From assembly GCA_002914845.1 (NCBI GenBank), contig JXTC01000477.1:114118-178117 (forward strand): DNA of 64,000 nucleotides. The letters are read 5' to 3'. The DNA comes from Trema orientale (lineage: Eukaryota > Streptophyta > Magnoliopsida > Rosales > Cannabaceae). Both the position numbers and the translations under genes were made by a program. How positions within the stretch are numbered: the first letter of the stretch is position 1; each line of letters opens with the position of its first letter. This document shows positions 46,229 through 58,102 of the stretch, one piece after another. Under the pieces are notes generated by a model. The model worked only from the letters and a program-made list of their open reading frames with translations, made no database searches and was not told the origin of the DNA.

Positions 46229-47714
46229 CTTTTTTTTTTTCCTCTTCGCACTCTCGATTGATTTTGTTTAATTAAAATTCTAGGTTTTCGTTTCGTCAAT
46301 TCATGGTGAGATTTTTGTGTAGAGGTTTTGAGTTGCAGACGGAACTGAATGAGGAGGAAGATCGGCTTCAGAATGATTGATCGTCCCGCCAGGCTTTGCA
46401 ACTTGTGAGTTTGAAGTTTAATGGGCTGCCTATCTAAACAGGCTGACAAACTGATTGGGCTTTTATCCAACAAGCATAAATAAGCCCAAGCCTAGTTTCT
46501 ACCTAGTGTGACTGTGAGGAAATAAGGCCGAGTATAATGCCGTATAGGGCCTGATGATAACTCTAGCATTCCCCAGTGGGATGACTGCTTGGTTGTGACT
46601 TTGGCAAATGATAGAATTGGTGCTAGAGACCATGGAGGTTTGAGTCCTCTTCAAAGCATAGTATTGAATGTTGAGAATGCTCATTAAATTTGAATATATT
46701 CAGCAACGGATACGAAAGGGTGCATTTAGTATAGAATTCGAATCTTATTCTATAAATCCAAAAACAGTTTTCATATATAAAGTTGATAGGATAAGATTTG
46801 TAGAATATGATTCGAATCCTATACCAAACGTGCCCCTGATGATTTTCACTATCTAATGAATAAGAAGTCTGCCCTGTACCCACTCCCGCGTATATACTTC
46901 AACAAGAGTCACACAAGGGTAGATCCATATAATAAAAACCTCTAGTAAAATGTCCACCCCTAACCCAACAGATAAAGTATATTGCATAGTCTGTTTTAGG
47001 GATTAGCGACTTATCCATTTAATGACTTTGGTGCTGGATGTTCCCAAAATAGGTACTATCAGGTCAAGTGAATTCAACAATAGAAGCCTGTTGGCATTCC
47101 AGCCTCTTCCTCCTTTCAGGGGTTATCTGAAAGAGAATCTAGTACTTCTTGGTCGTGACTATCAAAATAGGACGAACCGCTCTGTGAATATCTTTGCTTC
47201 GAAACAAAATAATTAGGATTAGTTAGTCAACTTGAATGTTTATTATCTATATAGGAGATCTTTCAATTGAGAAGATCTGTCCCCCCTGAGACGAGGAGAA
47301 ATGTCTATGAGATGAATTTGGTTTATGATTCTGAATTTTTCAATATTTAAATGACTCCGAATTTTTCAATATTTAAAGAAGATTTAGAATACTTAATCTC
47401 TTGTCAAAAAATGTAGAATTTGTCTTCTCTCCTCTTTCTTTTTTCACAAGATTAATGGAAAAGGTGAAAGAACTTATTTGAGAAATTAAATTGGATATCT
47501 ATTTTGGACACTTGAGTTTTAAAAAATTGTTTATTTGGTGAGTGGATTGATAAACCCATCCATAAACTAGAATAGGAATTTTTTTTTTTTTTTTAAGAAA
47601 TGGACAACTTTTATAATGGGCTTGTAAAACTCAGCCATTCTCCTAAATGCCAGAAGGAGAAAGATGGTAATGTCCTAAGTAATGGGCTACCAACTCGAGC
47701 TTATCTAATAATCT
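46229..47714. other. Intergenic: MUS81 promoter side
   Basis: MUS81 is transcribed leftward from here, with no TATA seen. The rest is anonymous; a 64-codon ORF near 47022 has no known family. Confidence 0.45.
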
Positions 47715-47969
47715 TTAGAGAAAATGATATGGATAGGACCAACTTAGGCTAAAATGTTTTTTTTGTGCATTTTTTTTTAAATGAGACTTTTAAGAGTGTC
47801 AATGATGTCTTGATTTATACGTAAAGTCCTAAATAATGATTTTTTATGATTAAGAAACTCTTGACCTAGGTTAAGAAGTCTTTGACACTCCTAAATATAT
47901 TATTTTTAGAAAATGCACAAAAAAAGTCATTTTGCCTCAATTTAGACCTATCCATGCCATTTTCTCTAA
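47715..47969. mobile_element. MITE with long terminal inverted repeats (about 255 bp)
   Basis: TTAGAGAAAATGATATGGAT at the left is mirrored by the complement of ATCCATGCCATTTTCTCTAA at the right. Pairing continues through TTTTTTTGTGCATTTT and its partner for about 70 bases. The central part is partly self-complementary (AAGTCTTTGACACTCCTAA against TTAAGAGTGTCAATGA). It is non-coding. The target duplication is not clear. Confidence 0.75.
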
Positions 47970-48236
47970 CTTTTACAGGCCGGGAAGCTATTTGAGTTTT
48001 GATCCAACACGGATATACAAGCCCAAGCCCACTTTCACATTGTTCCGGTTTCCCGGCTTTTTGACAAGAAAGAAAGGAGAAAGGGAGAGAACTCGTTTTT
48101 TGTAGAAGGAGAAAGAAGGTGAAGTCCTCAGTCCTCACATGGAAGATGATGCACTCAAACTCGAAACTGAAAACCGTAACGTAAGCTCTGTACAAATGGA
48201 ACCCAATACAGAAACCCAAAACGCCATTCTCTTTCC

Positions 48237-48245
48237 TATATAAAT
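48237..48245 (+). promoter_or_regulatory. TATA box of the first LTP gene
   Basis: TATATAAAT, about 95 bases before the ATG at 48340. Confidence 0.6.
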
Positions 48246-48339
48246 CCCACAATTTTACTTGATTAAACCACCCACCTCAGCAAACACATACACCAATCGA
48301 TTTTTCTAGAGAGGAAGAAAAAAATATATATAATCACAA

Positions 48340-48886
48340 ATGGCGAGGCTGAGTTGGAGTTGGATGGTACTGGCCATCTGGGTTGTGACTGGAGTGTCGT
48401 TTTTCAGCGAAACGACTGTCGTTTACGGGCAGGCCGCGGGGTGCGACGGTGACATTCAAGGGCTGATAACACACTGCGCCGTTTACGTCCAGAAAGGGAC
48501 GCCAATGGCGGATCCCTCGGCGGCGTGCTGCGGGGCGGTGAAGACGGTGGATATCCCTTGTGTTTGCAAGAACATCACTAAGGAGATTGAGAATTTGGTT
48601 GACATGAACAAGGTCTTTCATCTTGCTTCCGCATGTGGTCGACCTCTGCCCCATGGAACCAAGTGTGGAAGTAAGTCTTTTGTTGATACTTCATATGACC
48701 AATCATAGCAATCTATTTCCGTGTATGCCCCACCGCGGAGGACCACAGGAATAGAAGGCTATGATACAATATTCGTCAAAAACTGTTGCAGTAGCATAAT
48801 TCTTATATATATATATTTGTGGTATAATTAATTTTACTGTATACGTATATGTATATACGTGCATCGCAGGTTCCTCAGTTCCATGA
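48340..48886 (+). CDS. Lipid-transfer/2S-albumin-type 8-Cys protein, first copy
   Basis: A small secreted protein of the nsLTP/bifunctional inhibitor superfamily, which binds lipids in the wall or apoplast. The signal peptide (MVLAIWVVTGVSFF core) is followed by the 8-Cys pattern: GCDG, THCAVYVQK, ACC, IPCVCKN, ASACGRPL, TKCG. I prefer two exons, 48340-48670 and 48870-48886 (115 aa), because GGAA/GTAAGT is a good donor, CATCGCAG a good acceptor, and LTP genes often have an intron just before the stop; the end then reads KCGSSSVP. Without splicing the frame reads to 48708 (122 aa). It is a diverged tandem paralogue of the gene at 50208. Exact subfamily and ligand unknown. Confidence 0.85.
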
Positions 48887-50207
48887 AGTTTAGCCAAGAA
48901 AGAGAGTCAAAGTTGCCACCTTTGAAGTGGTTCTATAGAAGAATAAATTTGGACATAAAGCTCTTGTAGTTTGCTTCTGTATGTTGTTGCTACTATGAGT
49001 AAATTGTTACTAACATTGGAAAAATGACTTGAAAGCAATAAAATGCTCTCTGTTCTCTATCGTTCTTTTTTCTTAAGATTCCACGTATATACACATACTC
49101 AACAGTTGCTATTGCTAACTTAGCAATAAATAAAAAATAAAGTGAATCTTAAAATGAAGGAAACTTGAACAAACGAAATCAAGACATTTTCAATTACTTT
49201 TTTAGTTACCTATGGTCAATATAAGAAAATATTCTAATTCTAACCATCAAGTAGAGTGTCTGTTTCACATAATTAAAGTGGAATTCGCATGTTACATAGT
49301 AAAAACTAAATAATGCATTTAACATTTATCTTTTCTCATGAATTCTAGTCACTCTCTTTCTTACTATCCTTTACCCTCTATTATCTCATTATGCTAGCAC
49401 TCATCTTTGTCATTTTGCACGTTTTCTTTCCAAAGCCAACTTTCGGTTTATTCCTTGTCATTGCCTTCAAAAGAGTTCACATTATATATAATAACATTTT
49501 TGCCAAAAAGCATGCATGTATATTATATGCTTAACATTCTTTTTGCCATGTGACATCAAATAAATGTAGGAGATGGATTGGATTTATATATTAAGTGTAA
49601 TGGTTGAGAATTTTATAAAAGTAAAATGCTATTTCATCCTTTCAATAATAATAATAATAATAATAATGATAAAATGGTATTTCAACTAATAAAAACCTTT
49701 CAGATATTTTGATGAGGCTCTACCTTAAAAAGGGAAAGAAATTCTTGCTCTTCCATATTCTTTTAATGTTATAAACAGTGATATAGTCAGGCAACTTGGA
49801 TAAACTACCGTGTCAAATAAATGTCCTTAAGGTCAAGAAACTAGCATAAACTAGATAAGTTTTTAGCCAATTGGGCTTCGCTAAAGCCTTAAAAAATATT
49901 ATGCTATTCCTTTCCTCTATGACCTTTCTTATTCATGAAATGAGCTCTTACTTCGCGTAAGAAAAAAGAGATTTAAAAGAAAAGAAAAAAAGAAAAAAAA
50001 GAAGCAAACAAAACAGATCAAGCTATCCTCAAAAGACACCAAAATATATTAGAGTAAAGAAATATAATAAAAATTAAAAATTAAATTATCAGAAACTCCT
50101 ACATAAAGCCAGTAGGAGCTAGCACTCATCACCTTAAAAAAAAAACAACTAAAAACAAATAGATCATCGTATCAACAGGGGGGAAAGAAAAAATAATAAG
50201 AGAAAAG
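48887..50207. other. Intergenic between the two LTP genes
   Basis: AT-rich; a TAA/AAT trinucleotide run lies at about 49644-49667. No gene. Confidence 0.6.
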
Positions 50208-50610
50208 ATGGCAAAGTCTAATGTGATCATGGTGATTCTGGCAATGTCCGCCATCACCGGACTGTTGTTGTCCGGCGATAAGAAGCTGGTTGGTGGTGTT
50301 GGGTTCGGTTGCAGCGGCGATGTGATTGGAGTGGCTACAAATTGCTTCATATACGTCCAGAAGCTACCACCAATATCGGCGCTGCCCGCGCTACCAAAGC
50401 TGCCATTTCCAATGCCATTTCCGGTTCCAAAGTTTGAACCATCTACCAAGTGCTGCCAGTCGATCGATGTGACCGATGTTCCCTGTATTTGTGAATACAT
50501 CCCTACTTTTGTAGAGAGCAGGATCGACATGGCGAGGTTTGTTAGCGTTACCGCTTATTGTGGGAAAATGCTCCCTAGGGGCTCCAAGTGTGGCAGTAAG
50601 CAAAACTAAT
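50208..50610 (+). CDS. Lipid-transfer-type 8-Cys protein with proline-rich insertion, second copy
   Basis: Paralogue of the gene at 48340. A signal peptide precedes the 8-Cys pattern (GCSG, TNCFIYVQK, KCC, VPCICEY, TAYCGKML, SKCG). Between Cys2 and the Cys pair it carries an extra segment of about 20 residues rich in proline and leucine (PALPKLPFPMPFPVPKF), absent from the first copy. That would make an unusually long, Pro-rich loop. The donor-like GGCA/GTAAGC at the same place as in the first copy suggests splicing to an acceptor near 50743, giving KCGR then stop (130 aa); unspliced it ends KCGSKQN (133 aa). The end at 50610 is that of the unspliced reading. Confidence 0.75.
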
Positions 50611-52197
50611 AACTGATCACATAATTTGGTCATGCACTACTTTGCTTAATGTGGATACATAGAACACATGACGTAACAAAGAATAAATGGCTGATCGATA
50701 AATCCCAATAAGACTAAAATAATGCTAGAACTTTTATTTCCAGGATAAACGACAATAAATTTTAGGAAGAGAAACCCCTGTTTCATAACTTTTAACGACT
50801 GAACTTGAAAATAAAATGACCGTCAAAAAATATTATTATATATGCCATGCGACTCGGGCCTTTTTCTGAAAACGACACAATCTGAATTTATGATCCGCAT
50901 GTCGTTCGGTTCTTGAGTTTAAGCAATTTACTGATCAACTATTTGTCCTTTCTTTTTTCTGGAAACGACATGCGTTTTATAAAAAAAAATCTGGAACGAC
51001 AACTAGCTAACGAGAAAACAACTTGTCGTTCTTGCACTCGTACGACAATCGCGTTGCGCTTTAGGATATTTTGGGTTCTCAAATATCTTTAACAAGTAAC
51101 GGTACAATCATCCTACCTGATCTTTAGTTTTGGACTCCTTAACTAACCAACCAAACATCTCCCCAACACACGCCTCCATTAAAACCGTCGGATCAAGAAC
51201 CAAATCTATCCTGACCGTTGATTCTTTCCAACCAATCTCAATCTCACCTTGCCACGCCCACACTGCTTTGCGTAGAAGTCAAAGAGCAGCTTCTGAAGTC
51301 CTCTCCGAGCCTCAGCCTCGGGCTGCCAGAGCACGTAGGTTCAGTCTACTCCACTGTCTGTGTTTGTGTGTTTATGAGTCATGTACCATCCTTATCCATC
51401 CCATTTCCGTATATTGGATTTTTGTACTGAAACTCAATTCAACTCTCAGAACCAGAACTTGTCTTTTCCAAGATCTGAGGAGTAGCATTACTTAAGGTAT
51501 AACGTTATTTATTTATTTATTCTTTCTTTTTTTTTCTTTTTTTTTAAGTGTCTTGTTCAGTTTATGATGATATGGCTTTTGTTATCTTAATCCCTTGTTT
51601 TATAAAGTGGTTAAATTAGATAGCTTGGTGAATGTGATCATGGAAAAAAATATGATTCCGGCTATAAAAGTGAAAACTTGGGTTTTTTTTTCTAGAAAGA
51701 TTTCTGGGTATCAAAAGTTTGATTTAGTTATTTATTATTTTTTAAACGAAGTTCTAAAGTTCTTAGCGATCTAAGTCCTCTTTTGGGTTTATTTTTTCAT
51801 TTTTTTTTTAGGGATATTTTTTCATTGTTTTTAATAATTAGAGAAAGAAGCTAAATCCATACAGTTCTTTTATAGAAAGTAGATTTTTTTTAGGAGAAAA
51901 AAAAATTTAAGTCTATAGAGGAAGAGAGTGAGGTGGATTTACTATACTTATCAGAAAACTGAGAGGATTCTTACTCTTCGGTCATAGAATACTAAAAATT
52001 TGCATAGTTTGACTTTTTTTATTCCCTTGTGCATTCATTGACTCACTTATACTTGTTTAGAGCAATCTTTAGTGACATTTTTATAGTAAATTGAAGGTTT
52101 GGGGTTGAGTTTCTTCTGATATTGAAACTATTTACTTTGAGATGGACACAGTGGATTGGAATATTGCTGGATTGAAGTCCCAATTGAGGAGTAGGAA
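50611..52197. other. LTP 3' side and ERD15 leader/promoter
   Basis: The right part is pyrimidine-rich and probably holds the ERD15 promoter and 5' UTR, possibly with a leader intron starting near 51497 (AAG/GTATAA). An ORF at 51130-51495 crosses this area but has no recognised family. Confidence 0.4.
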
Positions 52198-53063
52198 ATG
52201 GCATTAGTCTCGGAAAGAAGGTCTTCATTGAATCCAAATGCGCCTCTCTTCGTTCCAGCTGTGTTACGCCAAGTGGAAGATTTCTCTCCTGAATGGTGGG
52301 AACTAGTGCAAACTTCACCGTGGTTTCGCGACTATTGGCTGAGCCAAAACCAGGAGGAGGATTTTGATGGCAGTGACAATGCCTATTCTGATGATGACGC
52401 TTTTGATATCGATGATATGGCACAAGATGCCTTTGATCTTGGTGCTGGTGAAGGATTTCCTATCCAAGATATTGACTTAGAGAAAACCTCCCATACGTAT
52501 GAAGCTAAAGGACAGACTGAACTGTCTCCTGCTGCTAATAAAAATCGAAGTAAGCCTCTTGATTGTGAGCTTTGAATTCTAGTTCTGATTGTTATACAAT
52601 GAAGTTTACTTTCTTTGTCATCCAACGGCAAGCTCTTATTTGTAATGTCTACTTTTATCTGCTTTACGAGGAAGTGTGCTTAGCAATTACTGATCTTGAG
52701 CTAGTTGGTAGTGTCCAGGGATTCTATTTGTTCATCAGTGATGCTATGCAAATTAATTAGATTGAGCTATCAGTTTGAATCAATAGATCTTTCTTTGGAA
52801 GTTTTTGAATGGTGGCCTAAATGGAATCTCTATCGTGTTTGCTCCAGACAGATTTCTTTGATGTCATTGGAAATGAAACAATGCTTAACATATCTGAACT
52901 TTTTGTTGCTATAATAGGTCAAATGGATGTCAAAGCAATCTTGCCAAAATCGCCGAAAGAAAATTGGCCCAAATGGGAAGCAGCGCCTGTAAAGTACCGA
53001 GAGAGGCCACCTCAGAACGTGAGCCCTAAATTCAACCATCGGCGTATCCACCAGCCCCGTTGA
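52198..53063 (+). CDS. ERD15: ERD15-like protein (PAM2/CID domain)
   Basis: Small acidic regulator. EARLY RESPONSIVE TO DEHYDRATION 15 is a negative regulator of ABA responses and affects stress and defence; its PAM2 motif binds the C-terminal MLLE domain of poly(A)-binding proteins. Exons 52198-52549 and 52918-53063, phase 1 join, 165 aa, equal to the usual size. The PAM2 motif [11 protein letters not shown] is at residues 11-21, followed by [20 protein letters not shown] and an acidic stretch ([20 protein letters not shown]). The C-terminus ([17 protein letters not shown], then a basic tail) is on exon 2. The gene looks complete. Confidence 0.92.
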
Positions 53064-56000
53064 AGGCTTCAAATGAACTCAACTTGGGATTTGTACATAG
53101 GAACTTTTTAACTTCTTCTTTTTATATTGACCAGTGTGTGTTTCCTTCTTAGTGTCAAAGTTAAATGCTTAAAATGAACGGTATTAATGTGGAAGAGTAC
53201 GTAACTATTTCTTATATCAGCTCCTACCATCTCAAGGAAGGTAAAGGAAATAGCGTTTGCAGGGTAATCTTGATCTTTGCTTGCTTGAATAACTACTGTA
53301 CTTGAAATTTGCCAAAATGAAAACAGAAATAAGACATCTTTTGATGCAACTATATATTGTTCTCTTGTTTGTTTTGTTCAGTGATCCAGTGATGAACTAC
53401 TGAGCCTGAGTACTCTTGTGTAGTGAAACTGCATTTTGATTCATAAAGATAATGTTGAATTAATCATAGCAAACTAGCAACATTGATTCATTCTTTTTCT
53501 TCCTCAAACCTGTGAGGATTCACAAGTGGTTGCGCCCAATTGTTGCTGGAGCCATGTTCCTTGCCGTGACATGGAGCTTTTGATCAATGCAGAAAATTTC
53601 ACAGAAGGCTCTGCTTTCTGTTGTGATGTGTTATTATGCTGATGTAGCTAGCAGTGGGTTTTGTTATTGGCCCACATTGTTGGGTTTAAAGTAATCAAGG
53701 ACGTACAACAGAAATTAACATATTAATGAAGGTCACCATGAACAAATTAGCTAAGAGAAGGTCCTTCGCAGACTACAGAACTAAAATTCTCCATCAGATA
53801 GTCTATGCAAATTGGTTTTTGATGAGCCCAATCACTACGGATAAGTTTCATGGGCCAGACTTGAAAGCTGTCCTTTTGCTGTAGGCTGTAGCAAAGGCTC
53901 AAAAAATCTCTCCGTGTGGATTGTGGAACCTTGGAAATGGATCCAGTGAACCAAAGTGTGATGCCTTGAAACAAGTAGCTGCGAATAATGAACTGACAAA
54001 ATCGTATTATAAAGAATACATTTGTCATGAATGCAGAATATTTCATCATATTCTGAATTAAGTATGATAACAAAACAAATTAAAATCATATTGACTCACT
54101 TTATATAAGACCTATTGAAACACAATTACGACGAACACACGCTTACTTTAAGACCTTAAAGTATATAGATACCATCATTGTTCTTTTTTTTTTTTCAACT
54201 AGATGACCCTTTTCTTGTTGGGGGTAGATTCATTCACACGAACTGAAAAGCAACATGAAGCATTTTGATAATGTTACAGAAAATATACAAACAAATAATT
54301 TCTGACCTTGTCTACCAACATAAACAAGTACATACATATATAGGAATATGTTCATCAGAATTGGTCGGCAAGGAGTAACTACCTGGTGGAGCTTGCTTCA
54401 AGATATAACACAACTGAAAAGTCTTTATTTTATATCGCGAGTTATTAAAAAGCCATGCCTTATTATTTTTCCATTTTCATTTTAACCCCCTTCTAATAGC
54501 AGTATAGAAGTTAGACTGATTGATCATTGAACTTACATATCCCAGAAAAGACTCAGCTCAACTCAAAAGCCTTATCTGATTAAAGCCTCAACATGCATGC
54601 CTTGTTATGAAAACTAAGCCATCTGACCAAATCCACCGACCTTCGTCAAAAACAAGTTCAAATATTGCTATTTTAACACCTTTTTAACACGTAGCAGATT
54701 CATATGTTTATTAGCAAATATAATTATCAAAGAATAGTAGCCCAACCAACAATCTGCTCTATTTTTCTGAGCCTTTACATTGCTTTCAAGGAAGCTCTCT
54801 ATTTTGATCTTTGTCTTAATTTTGAGTCCATATTACATGTAAGCAAGATACTCTTGGAGGAATAAAATCTTATTAATTTTGCTATAAAACTCTGATCCTA
54901 AGATCAAAGAATCTGTAGTTAAAAAATTCCAAGGAGTATATGGTCACTTCCTCTCACTCTTATTTGTTCTTTCTTCTCCAATCACTAACATCATTTTGGG
55001 TATATTGCACCCTGCAAAAACATGCAGAAGCCAAGTTCAATGATCCTTGAAACGTGTCACTAATGCGAGATTATTTATGCTTGTCATTTTCCTAGCACTT
55101 TGTCACTAATTGAAACCTTAAAATAACATTAACAACAAATTAACTAATTGAAACTTTAGCCTAACATTAACAACAAATTCCCCCTTTTTTATTTTTAAAA
55201 AAAAAAAGGAAAAGAAACAAAAAAACAAGTGAATTTATTAAAATAAAATACACTCTCTCTTTTCCTTTTCGTGATGGAGAGTTTCTTGGTAGCTTCTCTC
55301 TATATGCTACCCCATTTATTGGGAAACACACTGTTCCATGTGCCTATGTGAGAAGCTTAGGAAAGTTATAATGAAAGCTACAGAATATGAGGCTTCATGT
55401 GTTAATGTTTTTCTAATTCCCTATAGCCGACCTTGGTCATTTGATGTTTTTAATATTTGGAGCCAATGAACTGAATAATAAAATACCAATATATTAGAAA
55501 AATAGTGACAAAAGTGGTGCTATTTATATTTTGATAGACATGTACATTTAACCTAAAGCTCTAGATTAAAATACTAATCTAAAGAACTAGATTAATTAAA
55601 CTTTTCCAAGATTTCTTACTTTTTTTTTTCGCTTTGAAAGGTCCATTTAGGCGGAGAACAAATTAAAAGAAAGTTGGACTGAAGTCTTGATTGGCATGGG
55701 AATGTGATTCATGTGATCTAATGATAATAAGTTTTCAACTACTGTGAGCAATGAACAAGTTTTCAACTACTGTGAGCAATGAACCCTTTTAATATATTTT
55801 TGTCCTCCATTATCAAGCATTCCACCATGATTTATTTGTTTGTAAAGGCATAAAGGAAGTTTATGAATAGAATATAAACTAAAAGTATTCTAACAAAACC
55901 ATTAAAAATATATAGTGGAATTCAAGTGGAAGCAAAGATTTCATTTCTTTCCATGTTTGAAGGGGGGAATGTTTGAAATTCTAATATGGTTGATAATACA

Positions 56001-56857
56001 AGAAGAATCGTATTCTTGGCCTATGGTCAACTTCAGAAGTCCAATGTTGTCCAATCCAAACCTGACATTTTCAAAGGTTATAAACCAAACTATTGGCCAA
56101 AGTAAATTACCAAAACAAGCAACATGTACTCCTTAATCCATTTTCAGCATAAAACTCAAGTCTCGGGAGCTTTTCAGTAGATGTTATAGGACACTTTAAG
56201 GCTCACAGAATTTACCATATAGTGAATTTGAATGATCATAAGTTCATGACCTCTTGAAGATTTTCTTTATTCTTTTTCTTTTTTTGGTTCCATGAGATTC
56301 AAAATATTAATTAATCTAAGAGCTTTTAACAAGTGTTACAACTAAAAGCATTTGCGTATATAGCCAGCAAAAGAGACAGATTACAGTATTGCCAAAATAA
56401 TTCTATATTTCTCTGTTGTTGTCTGATAACTAAGGATCCTTAGAAGATCACATGGCACATGAGAATGCATGATGCATACGTGTCAAACCACAAAACATGT
56501 CATGCTATCATTGGTAAACAGACAAAGTCCCAAATAGGAAATAATTAAAAAAAAAAAAGTCTCGACATCTCAATCTTCCATTAATAAAAAAAAAAACAAA
56601 AGAAGAAAAGAAGTGGTGGTCCCATAAACCACCTACTTTACATGAGTAAATACTATTTGTCAAAGTAGCCGTTGCACCTCCCCTTCTCCTCCATTTAAAC
56701 AAATCATACCAATTCACCAAAACTCTCTTTCCAACAAGAAATCCGTGCTCTTTAGCTCCCCCTCCTTTACAACTACGCTCCCTTCTCCTTTTTCTCTTTT
56801 TATTCTTTTGGACCCATTTTGATCATTTGATCAAAGAGAAAAGAACACTTCATCAAA
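53064..56857. other. Intergenic between ERD15 and the WD40 gene
   Basis: No gene that I can support. A minus-strand ORF of 108 codons (53747-54073) has no known family. A 28-bp tandem duplication lies at 55729. The right end includes the WD40 promoter and pyrimidine-rich leader. Confidence 0.5.
55729..55784. repeat. 28-bp tandem duplication
   Basis: AAGTTTTCAACTACTGTGAG with the following GCAATGA occurs at 55729 and 55757. Confidence 0.85.
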
Positions 56858-58102
56858 ATGAATCCAGCCGTTTTGGAAACCAAAATGGCAGTGACCCCAT
56901 TACTATCTGCATCAATAACAAGCAGTAGCAGTAGCAGAAGCACCAGCAGCAGCAGCGCAAGCAGCGAAGCCGACGACATCGAAAACCCGCCAACATCCGC
57001 TCCTTTCGAGCTCCTAGATGTCAAATATCAATTTCAGAACATACCCTTTTGCGAATTCTTCTCATACAAATCGCTAGCGGTTCTCTCGGGCCATATTGGC
57101 TCTGTCTCTTGCTTAGCCTTATGCGGCGAGTTTATACTCAGTGCTTCTCAGGGGAAAGATATCATAGTGTGGCAGCAGCCTGATTTAAGGCTTTTCACCA
57201 AGTTTGGACATGGAGATGGATCGGTCAAAGCTCTTGTCACAACAGGGAACAAGGTCTTCACAGCTCACCAAGATAGTAGGATACGAGTTTGGAAGGTCTC
57301 TCGGAGATCGGAGAATGTTTTTCGGCTCGTCGATACGCTTCCGACGACGAAAGACTATTTGGGGAAGTTCATGAAACAGAGCAACTATGTTCAAACTAGA
57401 AGGCACCATAAGAAATTATGGATTGAACATTCGGATAGTATATCTTGTTTAGCAATCTATAATGGGCTGATTTATTCTGGTTCATGGGATAAGACATTAA
57501 AAGTTTGGCGGGTTTCGGATTTGAAGTGCTTAGAATCTATTAAGGCTCATGATGATGCCATTAATGGTTTGGTAGCAAGTAAAGGCACAGTGTATTCAGC
57601 TTCAGCTGATGGAAAGATAAAAGCTTGGGGTAAAGAAGGGAAAAGTAGTACTTCACATTCTCTAAAGGGTATTTTGGAGGGTCATAAGGATGTTTCGGTT
57701 AATTCGGTCGTGGTTTCGGAGGACGGAAAGTGGGTTTACGCCGGCGGTTCGGATGGTTTTTTGATGGGGTGGGAAGGGACTTGTGATTTTACCAGTTGGA
57801 AGCTTGTTTGTGAGATGAAAGCTCATCAAATGGCTGTGTTGAGTATGTGTTTAGTAGGGGAGTTTGTGTGTAGTGGCTCGGCTGATAAGAGTATAGGAAT
57901 ATGGAAGAGACAATCTTATGGTAAGGTTTGTAAAGTTGGGGTCATTAGTGGCCATGAAGGCCCAGTTAAGTGTTTACAAGCATCACCAAATAATGTTGGT
58001 GGTGGGTTCTTGTTATACAGTGGAAGTTTAGATAAGAGTTTAAGAGTTTGGTGGGTTCCAAAGCACTCCTCCAAAGGAGAAGAAGATATCACAACAAGAT
58101 GA
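56858..58102 (+). CDS. WD40-repeat protein, JINGUBANG-like
   Basis: A seven-blade WD40 propeller protein of the plant JINGUBANG family; the Arabidopsis founder restrains pollen germination, other members are little studied. Single exon, 414 aa. A Ser-rich N-terminus (residues about 15-36) is followed by repeats ending in W-D/W-like dipeptides: DIIVWQQ, SRIRVWKVS, KTLKVWRVS, GKIKAWGKE, GFLMGWEG, KSIGIWKRQ, KSLRVWWVP. Family features include SNYVQTRRHHKKLWIEHSDS and CLESIKAHDDAINGL. The first ATG is used; a second at 56885 is also possible. No intron, as usual for this family. A decayed fragment lies at 61963-62505. Confidence 0.93.
   Translation: MNPAVLETKMAVTPLLSASITSSSSSRSTSSSSASSEADDIENPPTSAPFELLDVKYQFQNIPFCEFFSYKSLAVLSGHIGSVSCLALCGEFILSASQGKDIIVWQQPDLRLFTKFGHGDGSVKALVTTGNKVFTAHQDSRIRVWKVSRRSENVFRLVDTLPTTKDYLGKFMKQSNYVQTRRHHKKLWIEHSDSISCLAIYNGLIYSGSWDKTLKVWRVSDLKCLESIKAHDDAINGLVASKGTVYSASADGKIKAWGKEGKSSTSHSLKGILEGHKDVSVNSVVVSEDGKWVYAGGSDGFLMGWEGTCDFTSWKLVCEMKAHQMAVLSMCLVGEFVCSGSADKSIGIWKRQSYGKVCKVGVISGHEGPVKCLQASPNNVGGGFLLYSGSLDKSLRVWWVPKHSSKGEEDITTR

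Noticed and set aside
51130..51495. Plus-strand ORF of 121 codons upstream of ERD15
   Set aside because: More simply explained as ERD15 promoter and 5' leader; low-complexity, and no homologous protein recognised.
53747..54073. Minus-strand ORF of 108 codons between ERD15 and the WD40 gene
   Set aside because: No recognisable domain, unusual composition, and an overlapping ORF of 84 codons in another frame; probably chance.
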